Origin: Niveispirillum cyanobacteriorum
Lineage (GTDB): Bacteria > Pseudomonadota > Alphaproteobacteria > Azospirillales > Azospirillaceae
Length of the DNA: 64,000 bases
Assembly: GCF_002868735.1 (NCBI RefSeq)
Contig: NZ_CP025611.1
Span: forward strand, 1,606,501 to 1,670,500
Reading direction: 5' to 3'
The first letter of the stretch is position 1. Each line of letters opens with the position of its first letter. The position numbers and the translations under genes are program-made. The notes below the pieces were generated by a model. The model saw only the letters and a program-made list of their open reading frames with translations. It did no database searches and had not been told where the DNA came from. This document shows positions 7,740 through 15,227 of this stretch, one piece after another.

Positions 7740-8777
7740 ATGGAGCCTTGTCCCGTGGCCACCGTGACCACCCTTGATCCCAAGCGCCGGAAGCCGGACA
7801 CCAACGCGCTCGATAATCTGGTCGCCCTCGTGGCCCAGGATCTGGCCGATGTAAACGAGATCATCATCAACCGCATGCAGTCGCCCGTGGCGCTGATCCC
7901 GCAGCTGGCAGGTTATCTGATTGCCAGCGGCGGCAAGCGGTTGCGCCCGGTCCTGACGCTGGCCGCCGCCAAGCTGTGCGGCTACCACGGGGAGACTCAC
8001 AAGCCGCTGGCGGCCTGTGTGGAGTTCATCCATACGGCCACCCTGCTGCATGATGACGTGGTCGACGAAAGTGACCTGCGGCGCGGGCAGGCCAGCGCCA
8101 ATGCCGTCTATGGCAACAAGTCATCAGTCCTGGTCGGTGATTTCCTGTTCTCCCGCGCCTTTCAGGTGATGGTGGAGGCAGGGTCGCTGGACGTGCTGCG
8201 CATCCTGTCGAACGCATCCGCCGTCATCTCCGAGGGCGAGGTTCTGCAGCTGATCACGCAGAACGACACCGAGACCAGCGAGGAAGCCTATCTGGAGGTC
8301 ATCAAGGCCAAGACGGCGGAACTGTTCGCCGCCGCCTGCCGCATCGGTGCCGTGGTGGCGGGTCGCCCGACGGCGGAAGAGGACGCGCTGCGCTCCTACG
8401 GCATGAACCTGGGCATCGCCTTCCAGCTGGTCGATGACGTGCTGGATTATTCGGCAGCGCAGGCCAAGCTGGGCAAGAATATCGGCGACGATTTCCGCGA
8501 GGGTAAGATCACCCTGCCCATCGTCCTGGCCTTCCGCCGGGGTGATGACGAGGAACGGACCTTCTGGCGCCGGACCATGGAAGATCTGGACCAGGGCGAT
8601 GGCGACCTGGAGCGTGCCATCGCCCTGATGGCCAAGCATAATGCCCTGCATGACAGCGTGGAACGCGCCCGCCATTACGTGTCGGTGGCCCGCGACGCCC
8701 TGGGCCTGTTCCCGGCCAGCCCTGTGAAGCGCGCCCTGCTGGACGTGCTGGAATTCGTGGTCGACCGCGATTATTGA
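7740..8777 (+). CDS. ispB: polyprenyl (octaprenyl/decaprenyl) diphosphate synthase
   Basis: It elongates farnesyl diphosphate with isopentenyl diphosphate to make the side chain of ubiquinone. Both aspartate-rich motifs are present: DDVVDESDLRR (first, with the flanking RR) and DDVLDY (second), plus the GGKRLRP motif near residue 60. Length 345 aa fits long-chain synthases. Start ATG 7740; a GTG at 7755 is possible. It stands alone between the minus-strand DUF2007 gene and its own terminator. Confidence 0.9.
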   Translation: MEPCPVATVTTLDPKRRKPDTNALDNLVALVAQDLADVNEIIINRMQSPVALIPQLAGYLIASGGKRLRPVLTLAAAKLCGYHGETHKPLAACVEFIHTATLLHDDVVDESDLRRGQASANAVYGNKSSVLVGDFLFSRAFQVMVEAGSLDVLRILSNASAVISEGEVLQLITQNDTETSEEAYLEVIKAKTAELFAAACRIGAVVAGRPTAEEDALRSYGMNLGIAFQLVDDVLDYSAAQAKLGKNIGDDFREGKITLPIVLAFRRGDDEERTFWRRTMEDLDQGDGDLERAIALMAKHNALHDSVERARHYVSVARDALGLFPASPVKRALLDVLEFVVDRDY

Positions 8778-8801
8778 TGGCGGCGTGCCGCGCGGGAAAT
8801 C

Positions 8802-8834
8802 AGGCCGGGAGGGTTCGCCCCCCGGCCTTTTTTG
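8802..8834 (+). terminator. rho-independent terminator of ispB
   Basis: AGGCCGGG-A-GGG pairs with CCC-CCGGCCT around a TTCG tetraloop, followed by a run of T residues (8828-8833). It starts 24 bp after the ispB stop codon. Confidence 0.9.
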
Positions 8835-8907
8835 TATCGGGTGGATGGGTCGGCGGGCGCGATGCTGCCATGCGGGGGGACGGGGATGGGAAAATGTCAT
8901 CTAGGGC

Positions 8908-8936
8908 TTGCATGGGCCGTTCGATGACGCTATACA
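8908..8936 (+). promoter_or_regulatory. sigma70-type promoter of tRNA-Pro
   Basis: TTGCAT (8908-8913), a 17-bp spacer and TATACA (8931-8936) form a good housekeeping promoter. Transcription would start near 8943, leaving a leader of about 40 nt before the tRNA at 8985. Confidence 0.7.
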
Positions 8937-8984
8937 GCCGCCCACGCAAACGACGGCCCCGGCGGTCGGTTGCGGAATATGTGA

Positions 8985-9061
8985 CGGAGTGTAGCTCAGC
9001 CTGGTAGAGCGCTGCTTTCGGGAGGCAGAGGCCGGAGGTTCGAATCCTCTCACTCCGACCA
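8985..9061 (+). tRNA. tRNA-Pro (anticodon CGG)
   Basis: A 77-nt cloverleaf: acceptor stem CGGAGTG / CACTCCG, D arm AGCTCAGCCTGGTAGAGC, anticodon stem CTGCT/GGCAG with loop TTCGGGA giving anticodon CGG (reads CCG, Pro), T arm GGAGG-TTCGAAT-CCTCT, and an encoded CCA end. It has its own promoter and terminator. Confidence 0.97.
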
Positions 9062-9063
9062 GT

Positions 9064-9102
9064 AAAAGCCCCGGTTCGACAATGTCGGACCGGGGCTTTT
9101 TT
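9064..9102 (+). terminator. rho-independent terminator of tRNA-Pro
   Basis: AAAAGCCCCGGTTCGAC pairs with the complementary arm ending CGGGGCTTTTTT; the first arm starts 3 bp after the tRNA CCA end. The A-rich start also makes it work on the opposite strand, where the broken STAND gene ends at 9118. Confidence 0.9.
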
Positions 9103-9117
9103 CATTTGGGGCTGAGG

Positions 9118-9354
9118 TCAGGTGAGGGGGTCGAGGTATTTCTCGATCAACCGCTGGCCGTCTTCGCCCATGGTGGACCAAGCGGCGCGGGCGCGGGCGA
9201 GGTGCTCTGTATCGCTTTCGGTGGCGAGGGCCAGACGATACCATACTGCACCGATGCTGTAAGGATCGGCACTCCGGTCATAATGAACCAGTGCCTGACG
9301 ATAAAGAGAACGAGCCTCTTCCAGGTTCCCCTGTTTGCCTGCGATATCACCTAG
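9118..9354 (-). pseudogene. detached 3' end of the SIR2-STAND-TPR gene
   Basis: Read on the minus strand from the IS border this frame encodes the missing end of the TPR protein: after GLG it gives DIAGKQGNLEEARSLYRQAL, one more TPR, then a capping segment ending in EKYLDPLT and a TGA at 9118-9120. It has no start or ribosome site of its own. Joining it to the part upstream of the IS (position 10200 and above), with one CTAG copy kept, restores a single frame of 951 codons including the stop, with no internal stop. Confidence 0.88.
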
Positions 9355-9367
9355 GTTCCAGACTCAA

Positions 9368-9988
9368 TCAGGTCCAGTATGCCACGATGGTTGCAATTGC
9401 GAGGGTGGACAGGAAATTTCTGGCGAGCTTGTCGTATCGGGTGGCGACGCGTCGGAAGTCCTTGAGACGGCAGAAGACGGCCTCGACCATCCATCGGAAC
9501 TTGTACCTGAGCTTGTCGAAGCGGATGGGCTTTTTGCGTGACTTTCTGCCGGGAATGACAGGCTTCGCGCCCTTCTCCTTGATCTTGGTCCGCAATTTAT
9601 CGCTGTCATATCCCTTGTCGGCCAGGACATAGCGGCAATCATCAACCTCAGCCAGCAGGGTCTCGGCCATGGTGATGTCGGAAACGTTGCCCGCCGTTAC
9701 ATGCAAGGCCACCGGGCGGCCGAGCGTGTCAGTCAGGGCGTGGACTTTTGTGGTCTGACCGCCTCTGGAAATGCCAATGGCTTGCGCCTTGGCCCCCCTT
9801 TTCCGCCGTGGGCACACCGGTGTGCCTTCACGTAGCTGCCGTCCATGGCCACGCTGGTCGTGATCCATTGCCCGGCGGCCAGCGCATGTAATATCCGGTG
9901 CCAGTGTTTGCGCCCAGACCAGCGGTTGAAGCGATTGTACACCGTGGTCGGTGGGCCATATTCCGGCGGACAGTCCTTCCAGCGGCAT
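9368..9988 (-). CDS. IS5-family transposase, orfB (made by -1 frameshift)
   Basis: The C-terminal catalytic part of the transposase: GISRGGQTTKVHALTD, the second aspartate in VLADKGYDSD and the glutamate in RWMVEAVFCRLKDFRR complete the DDE triad with orfA. There is no convincing own start; only residues after the AAAAGGGGGG slip site (about 9800) are likely translated, as a fusion with orfA. The frame is open upstream to 9988. It ends with TGA at 9368-9370, 13 bp inside the left end of the element. Confidence 0.88.
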   Translation of the reverse strand: MPLEGLSAGIWPTDHGVQSLQPLVWAQTLAPDITCAGRRAMDHDQRGHGRQLREGTPVCPRRKRGAKAQAIGISRGGQTTKVHALTDTLGRPVALHVTAGNVSDITMAETLLAEVDDCRYVLADKGYDSDKLRTKIKEKGAKPVIPGRKSRKKPIRFDKLRYKFRWMVEAVFCRLKDFRRVATRYDKLARNFLSTLAIATIVAYWT

Positions 9989-10122
9989 CCGCTCTTGAGT
10001 ATATGAATAATCCCACTGATGATCCGACGGTCATCAACACGCGGCGCACCATACTTGTGCTCAGGAAGGTGCGGCTCAATCGCTGCCCACGCTTCATCCG
10101 AAAGCCAGAAAATCTCCCGCAT
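9733..10122 (-). CDS. IS5-family transposase, orfA
   Basis: The N-terminal half of the transposase: FWLSDEAWAAIEPHLPEHK, the DUF4096-type N-terminal domain, then GCRWKDCPPEYGPPTTVYNRF and the first catalytic aspartate in AMDGSYVKAH. The start ATG 10122 has GGAGG upstream. The frame runs on only to a stop at 9733; the rest of the catalytic core is in the -1 frame (orfB). The switch is expected at the run AAAAGGGGGG (minus strand, 9802-9793), just after the HGGKGG codons. Confidence 0.88.
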   Translation of the reverse strand: MREIFWLSDEAWAAIEPHLPEHKYGAPRVDDRRIISGIIHILKSGCRWKDCPPEYGPPTTVYNRFNRWSGRKHWHRILHALAAGQWITTSVAMDGSYVKAHRCAHGGKGGPRRKPLAFPEAVRPQKSTP

Positions 10123-10161
10123 TCAATCCTCCAACGCGTTAATCACGCCTTGGAATCACAT

Positions 10162-12819
10162 TCAAACAGCAATTTCAATGATATGTGCCGGTTTTGACCC
10201 TAGGCCCTTGATGCAGTTCGCCTCTCCAAGCAAAGCACCAACACACCGATAAAGCGGCAAAGCCTGTCTATAGCGATCTGCCGCAACCTCATAAAAGGAA
10301 CATTCTAGCGCTATATCGCCCAGACCTTTGATACAGTTCGCCTCTCCTAGAACATCACCTCCAAACTGGAAAATAGGCAACGCCTTCTCATAATGCTCGC
10401 GAGCCTCCTTGTATAGGGAACGGCGTAAGGCGGCACCACCCAAGCCCTTGATGCAGTGTGCTTCACCAAGCATAAAGCCGCTACGCCGGAAAATAGGCAA
10501 CGCCTGATTGTAGCGCTGACGGGCCTTCTCATATGAGGACTGATACAATGCGATGTCGCCCAGGCGTTGAATGCATTGAGCCTCCTTTAGGACGTTCGCG
10601 GTTCGCTGGAAAAGCTGAAGAGCCTGTTGAAACTGTCTTTCAGCTTCGCGATAGGATGAACGCTCAAGCGCAATTGCCCCCAACTGAAAAGTACATGCCG
10701 CCTGGAGCGATAGATCGTTGAGGTTTCTCGCATTCTCCGTTGCGCACGACAGCAACGCGGTGGACCCGTGTCCAGTGAACCGTTGGAACTCTCCTAGATG
10801 AGTAATTGCTCTGATAAGATCCCCACTCGGCCTGTCAGATAATTGTTTCTCTAGAACGGTGATAATGTTGCCGAACTCCGGCATCAGCCTGTCAACAGCA
10901 GCCCGACCGTCAGACGTACCAACATCGTCGCCATCCGCCGCAAGTGCCATCATGTGGGCCGCTAGAGCGTTTGCCTTTTCGGCGCTTGGCGGCAGTTTAA
11001 CCGCCACCACCTCCCGCACCGGGACCAGCAGGCGAAGACGGCCCTTTTCCTCCTGGGCTAGTGCGAGGTGAAGCAGGTTGCGTTGGGCGGAGGGAGCGGC
11101 AGGGCCAAGCAGATCATCGCGCATGGCGGGGGCTAGGCCGTCGGGCAATTGGCCCAGCAGGGATAGGAGGCGTTTGCCTTCGCTGGTCAGTTTGGGGCTG
11201 TTCAGGGAGAGCATGACGGAGGCCGTGAAGTTGCCGTCCTTGTCGGTGCGCCCGTCGGTTTCCAGCAATCTGGCGCGGACGGTCTGCCATTCGGTCCAGA
11301 GGTCACGCAGGCTGTTCTGACCCTCGGCCTGTGCGGCCAGCAGGCGGATCGCCAGGGGGATGCCGTCGGTCTTGGCGAGCAGGTTGGGCAAATGCGGGTC
11401 GGTTGACAGGTGGTCACCAGCGATGCCCAGGAACAGGCGGCGTGTATCGTCATTGCCTAGGCGCGACAGCAACGCACGCCGCCATTCCAGGCCGGTGGGT
11501 GCCAGCTGGCCGCGGATTGACAGCAGGATTTTGGCAGCCTGCCCGGCATGGGACAGGAAATCCTCCATTCCCGCCGGGTCGGCATCACGCGGGGTTTCGG
11601 CATTGTCGAGGATCAGCAGGGTGGGTTGCTGGGCAAGCTCCTGCTTCAGGGGGCCGAGGATATGGGGGGACGGCGGCATGCCCAGCGCCTCCGCCACCTT
11701 CAGCGCCGCGTCATGGCCGGTGGTCGCCCCCTCCAGCCGCACGAACAGACGGCGGGGACAGGCGGCGGCAATGGCGGGGTCGTGGGCGATGCGTTTGGTC
11801 AGGCCGGTCTTGCCGATGCCGCCTGTGCCCATGACGCAGACATGGTGTCCGGACAGCAGGGCCTTGGTCGCCGTTTCCATCTCTGCCTTGCGGCCCACGA
11901 AATGGGTGGGCGGTGGGGGAATGCTCAGATCGGGGGCCTGAGGTGCTGGGGCGGGACCGGGGGCTGTGCTTGGTGGCGCGGCGAGGAGCAGGCTGTTCAG
12001 GAAAGCCGGAAGGTCCGTGTGGGATGGACCAAACGACAAGGGCAGCAGCTTTTTCCAGCCCTTAGCCCGCCAGTCAGCAACGTCCTTTTCCAGACACAGG
12101 AAGTAGTGGAAATGCTCCGCCCCCAACAGCGTGCCGTCGAGCCATTCCAGCAGACGCGCGATGTTGGGATCATCCATGGTACCGCCACAGCCGACAAAGA
12201 TCAGCGAGTTTCCGGCGGCCAGGGCCTGCTGCAAGAAGGTCTGAAAGGGGCTGCGGACGATGTCTTGATACTTCGCCGAGCCCAGAACCACGCTGTCGGG
12301 ACGGTCATAGTAACCATGCAGATGCAGGATGCCGCGTTCTTCCCCTTGGAACAGGCGTGTGGCTTTATTGACCTCGCTGACCAGCACTGGCGAGACCTTG
12401 CAGGCCGTGGAAAGCAGCGAATCGTAATTGGTGGTGGCCAGCGGCAGGCCATGGCGATGCAGCGCCGCCAAAGCATCCTGCAGGGCCGTATCCCTTACCG
12501 TCAGGGAACCTACCGTCCGGCGCAGCCATTCGCTGAATGCCCCATCGCCCTTATCTTGACCGAAAGCATCGGCAACGGTTTCGGCGACGCCGATCAGCTT
12601 TTTGACGTTCTTCAGCTTCAGCGATTTCAGCTCAATATCCAACTGATCGGCATCGATCCGGCCCAAATCCGCCGCGCGGCGGAGGCCGTTTTCGATGAGG
12701 CCTGTCCAGGTGGCACATTCCACGTCGCGGCCCACGGCGGCGATCGTGGTGCCGGCACCGGCGATGATCATCGCCTTGCGCTTTGCGACCGCTTCTTTGA
12801 GATCATCCAGGATGGCCAT
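10162..12819 (-). CDS. SIR2 / NB-ARC (STAND) / TPR protein, truncated by IS
   Basis: This looks like an antiphage STAND NTPase with an N-terminal SIR2 effector (architecture like Avs5). SIR2-like domain, about 1-280: GAGTT at 21-25, TTNYD at 129-133, LHLHG with His168, and FVGCGGTMDDPN at 208-219. NB-ARC domain from about 305: FVGR, Walker A GTGGIGKT at 331-338, Walker B LLILDN at 401-406. TPRs of about 40 aa start near 690. Family knowledge: the sensor triggers the SIR2 domain to destroy NAD. The last 10 codons come from the IS, so the product lacks its final TPR and cap. ATG 12819 is chosen since the domain starts there. Confidence 0.85.
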   Translation of the reverse strand: MAILDDLKEAVAKRKAMIIAGAGTTIAAVGRDVECATWTGLIENGLRRAADLGRIDADQLDIELKSLKLKNVKKLIGVAETVADAFGQDKGDGAFSEWLRRTVGSLTVRDTALQDALAALHRHGLPLATTNYDSLLSTACKVSPVLVSEVNKATRLFQGEERGILHLHGYYDRPDSVVLGSAKYQDIVRSPFQTFLQQALAAGNSLIFVGCGGTMDDPNIARLLEWLDGTLLGAEHFHYFLCLEKDVADWRAKGWKKLLPLSFGPSHTDLPAFLNSLLLAAPPSTAPGPAPAPQAPDLSIPPPPTHFVGRKAEMETATKALLSGHHVCVMGTGGIGKTGLTKRIAHDPAIAAACPRRLFVRLEGATTGHDAALKVAEALGMPPSPHILGPLKQELAQQPTLLILDNAETPRDADPAGMEDFLSHAGQAAKILLSIRGQLAPTGLEWRRALLSRLGNDDTRRLFLGIAGDHLSTDPHLPNLLAKTDGIPLAIRLLAAQAEGQNSLRDLWTEWQTVRARLLETDGRTDKDGNFTASVMLSLNSPKLTSEGKRLLSLLGQLPDGLAPAMRDDLLGPAAPSAQRNLLHLALAQEEKGRLRLLVPVREVVAVKLPPSAEKANALAAHMMALAADGDDVGTSDGRAAVDRLMPEFGNIITVLEKQLSDRPSGDLIRAITHLGEFQRFTGHGSTALLSCATENARNLNDLSLQAACTFQLGAIALERSSYREAERQFQQALQLFQRTANVLKEAQCIQRLGDIALYQSSYEKARQRYNQALPIFRRSGFMLGEAHCIKGLGGAALRRSLYKEAREHYEKALPIFQFGGDVLGEANCIKGLGDIALECSFYEVAADRYRQALPLYRCVGALLGEANCIKGLGSKPAHIIEIAV
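10204..10720 (-). repeat. 120-bp tandem units encoding TPRs
   Basis: The coding sequence repeats with a 120-bp period: the block TTGATGCAGTTCGCCTC or close variants recurs at about 10207, 10327, 10447 and 10567. Each unit encodes a 40-residue TPR (LGEANCIKGLGDIALE...YRQALPLY). The region is less GC-rich than the neighbouring genes. Confidence 0.8.
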
Positions 12820-12985
12820 GGGACCGGTTCTATCCAACGGTGGGGACGGACAAGCGGCGGACACGGGCACGGGGATATGCGGCCCGCTTTAACAGCTTGG
12901 CCGGGCACGGTGGGGAGTTCAAGGTGGAATTGGGCAGGCGAAGCGGAGCCTTGCCGTTAGGGTAACCCGTCCTAACTCTTTCCTC

Positions 12986-13441
12986 ATGAAAGAGAATGCA
13001 TCCCTTCCCCTCCCCGTCCGTCTGCTGGGCCTGTCCGGGGTTTTGCCGCAGGTGATCTGCCTTGGCGCGGTTCTGGTTGAGGCCGGGTCGCCCGGCGCCA
13101 ACGTGCCGGCGGCCATGGGCCTGGCCTATGCCGCGCTGATCCTGTCCTTTCTGGGCGGGTTGTGGTGGATGGCGGCGTTGCAGCAGGGGGTGACGCGGGC
13201 GGGACCGTATGTGCTGGCGGTGCTGCCCAGCCTTCTGGGGTGGGTGGCCTTGTTCCCGCTGGCGCTGGGGTTGGATGCGGTGCATTCCGCACTGGGGTTT
13301 GTGGGCGCGCTGTTGCTGTTGAGCCCGCTGGTGGACCTTTATCTGGAGCGGTCCATTCCCTTGCCACCCGGCTGGGTCCGGTTGCGGATGATGATGGCCG
13401 GCGGGTTGGGCCTGTTGACGCTTGCTTTGGCGCTGGTGTGA
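12986..13441 (+). CDS. DUF3429 family membrane protein
   Basis: A 151-aa inner-membrane protein with about five hydrophobic segments (LGLSGVLPQVICLGAVLV, MGLAYAALILSFLGGLWWM, AGPYVLAVLPSLLGWVALFP, LGFVGALLLLSPLVDLYLE, MMMAGGLGLLTLALALV). LSFLGGLWWM and the LYLER.IPLPPGWVRLR ending match DUF3429, which has no known function. ATG 12986 follows CTTTCCTC and lacks a strong ribosome site. It is divergent from the STAND gene and followed 8 bp later by the DCC protein gene. Confidence 0.8.
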   Translation: MKENASLPLPVRLLGLSGVLPQVICLGAVLVEAGSPGANVPAAMGLAYAALILSFLGGLWWMAALQQGVTRAGPYVLAVLPSLLGWVALFPLALGLDAVHSALGFVGALLLLSPLVDLYLERSIPLPPGWVRLRMMMAGGLGLLTLALALV

Positions 13442-13449
13442 GGGCGGGC

Positions 13450-13806
13450 ATGGCGACACCGGGCAGATCCGTGACCGTGTGGTATGACGGGGCCTGTCCG
13501 CTGTGCCGGCGGGAGATTGCGCTGATGCGCCGGCTGGACCGGCGGCGGGTCATTCACTTCATTGATGCGGCGGAGCCGGGCACCGCCTGTCCACTGGACC
13601 GCGCCGATATCCTGTCGCGGTTTCATGTGCGTGAGGGGGAGCGGTTGTTGTCCGGGGCGGCGGCGTTTGCGGCCATGTGGCGGGCCATCCCGGTGCTGCG
13701 ACCCCTGGGCATTCTGGCCGGATGGCGACCCATGACACCGCTGTTTGAGGCGGGATACCGGATATTCCTGCGGCTGCGGCCGCGATTGCAAAGGTTGTTG
13801 CGATGA
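13450..13806 (+). CDS. DCC-family (DUF393) thiol-disulfide oxidoreductase-like protein
   Basis: A 118-aa protein with the family signature near the N-terminus: VWYDGACPLCRREI, where D-x-x-C-P-L-C is the DCC motif. The rest (FIDAAEPG..., GAAAFAAMWRAIPVLRPLG) fits DUF393. These proteins have a thioredoxin-like fold but an unproven reaction. The frame is open further upstream, but ATG 13450 overlaps GAGGGCGGG and begins just before the motif. Its stop overlaps the next start (ATGA at 13803), so it is coupled to the ABC1 kinase gene. Confidence 0.85.
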   Translation: MATPGRSVTVWYDGACPLCRREIALMRRLDRRRVIHFIDAAEPGTACPLDRADILSRFHVREGERLLSGAAAFAAMWRAIPVLRPLGILAGWRPMTPLFEAGYRIFLRLRPRLQRLLR

Positions 13807-15119
13807 ATGACCGTTCCCGCCCCGTGCCGCAGGCCCGGTTTGCCCGGCTGGCCGCCTTTGGACAGATGGCCGGCGGGGTGGCGACCGGCATGGTGGGCGA
13901 AGGGTTGCGCCGGCTGGCGCGTGGGGAACGTCCGCAAATGTCCGACCTGATCCTGACGCCGGGCAATGCGCGCAAGGTGACGGAGCAATTGTCCCGCCTG
14001 CGCGGTGCGGCCATGAAGCTGGGCCAGATGCTGTCCATGGATGCGGGCGATGTCTTGCCGCCCGAACTGACCAGTATTCTGGCGCAGTTGCGCGACAATG
14101 CGCATATCATGCCGCCACCGCAGTTGGACCGCGTGCTGATCGAGGCCTGGGGGCCGAACTGGCGCCGGCGGTTCGCGCGGTTCGACCCCACGCCCATCGC
14201 CGCCGCCTCCATCGGGCAGGTCCACCGCGGCACGTTGCCGGGCGGACGCGAGCTGGCCATCAAGGTGCAATATCCGGGTGTGGCGGCCAGCATCGATGCC
14301 GATATCGACAATGTCGCCACCCTGCTGCGCCTGTCGGGCCTGCTGCCGGCCAGTTTGAACATCACGCCCCTGCTGCTGGAGGCCAAGCGCCAGTTGCATG
14401 AGGAGGCGGATTACCACCGCGAGGCCGCGCAGATGCGGCATTTCAAGGGGCTGCTGGCCCATGATGATCGGTTCCTGGTGCCGGAGCCGGTCGAAGACCT
14501 GCTGCGGCCCACGGTTCTGCCCATGGATTTCCTGTCGGGTCGGCCCATCGACACCCTGGCCGACGCGCCGCAGGCCCAGCGCGACCGGGCCGTGGCGGCC
14601 CTGCTGGACCTCGTGTTGCGCGAACTGTTCGTGTTCGGCCATATGCAGACCGACCCCAACTTTGCCAATTACCGCTGGCAGCCGGAGACGGGCCGCCTCC
14701 TGCTGCTGGATTTTGGGGCGGCGCGGGCTGTGGAACCCGCCACGGTCGAGGGGTATCGCGGCCTGTTGCAGGCGGGGTTGGGCGGGAAGGTGGAGGCCAT
14801 CCGCGATGCCCTGCTGCGCATCGGCTTTATCGCGCCGGCACAATTGCAGCGCCATGGTCTTGCCATTGAAGAGATGATCGGCATTCTGCTGCGCCATCTG
14901 GACCGCAGCCGGGGCGGCCTGTTCGATTTCGCCGACCGCAGTTTCGTGGGCAGCCTGCGCGAACGCGGCGCGCCCATCCTGGCCGACCGCGCCACCTGGA
15001 CAATACCGCCCGCCGACGCGCTTTTCGTACAGCGCAAAATCAGCGGTACCGTGATGCTGGGTGTGAAGATGCGTGCGCGCCTGCCGCTGATTGAGATGCT
15101 GACGCCGTTTGCGGGGTAA
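13803..15119 (+). CDS. ABC1/UbiB-family atypical kinase (Coq8/ADCK3-like)
   Basis: An AarF/UbiB/Coq8 family atypical kinase, 438 aa. Seen are the KxGQ motif (AAMKLGQMLSMD) that closes the active site, the A-rich loop AAASIGQVHRG, the EADYHREA segment and the metal-binding DFGAAR. QTDPNFANY replaces the usual HADPHPGN catalytic loop, which still supplies Asp and Asn. Relatives support ubiquinone synthesis by an ATPase activity. No C-terminal membrane helices are seen, closer to the Coq8 type than to UbiB. Coupled to the DCC gene by ATGA. Confidence 0.85.
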   Translation: MNDRSRPVPQARFARLAAFGQMAGGVATGMVGEGLRRLARGERPQMSDLILTPGNARKVTEQLSRLRGAAMKLGQMLSMDAGDVLPPELTSILAQLRDNAHIMPPPQLDRVLIEAWGPNWRRRFARFDPTPIAAASIGQVHRGTLPGGRELAIKVQYPGVAASIDADIDNVATLLRLSGLLPASLNITPLLLEAKRQLHEEADYHREAAQMRHFKGLLAHDDRFLVPEPVEDLLRPTVLPMDFLSGRPIDTLADAPQAQRDRAVAALLDLVLRELFVFGHMQTDPNFANYRWQPETGRLLLLDFGAARAVEPATVEGYRGLLQAGLGGKVEAIRDALLRIGFIAPAQLQRHGLAIEEMIGILLRHLDRSRGGLFDFADRSFVGSLRERGAPILADRATWTIPPADALFVQRKISGTVMLGVKMRARLPLIEMLTPFAG

Positions 15120-15227
15120 TGGGCCAGCGCAGTCCCGCATCCTCTCAGCCCCCTTGCCAGGAACCCGTCAACAATGGTCCTGTGATTGTCTGTTCCCGCC
15201 CCGGCCACAGACCCAGGAGACAAAAGA

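Larger units (their letters stand above)
9355..10199 (-). mobile_element. IS5-family insertion sequence, 845 bp
   Basis: The element is flanked by CTAG direct repeats (9351-9354 and 10200-10203), a typical IS5-family 4-bp target duplication. Ends are imperfect inverted repeats (GTTCCAGAC at the left, GGTCAAAAC read inward from the right). It carries a DDE transposase split over two frames, as in the IS427-like group. It interrupts the TPR region of the SIR2-STAND gene. CTAG versus a slightly longer duplication cannot be told apart at the CCTAGG border, but frame restoration fits 4 bp. Both frames look intact, so it may be active. Confidence 0.9.

Noticed and set aside
9147-9350. A minus-strand 67-codon frame beginning MISQANRG next to the IS.
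   Set aside because: It is out of frame with the TPR remnant at 9118-9354, which continues the broken gene exactly; the alternative has no family support.
13623-15140. A 505-codon minus-strand frame opposite the ABC1 kinase gene.
   Set aside because: It is a GC-driven shadow of a gene with clear kinase motifs and no family features of its own.
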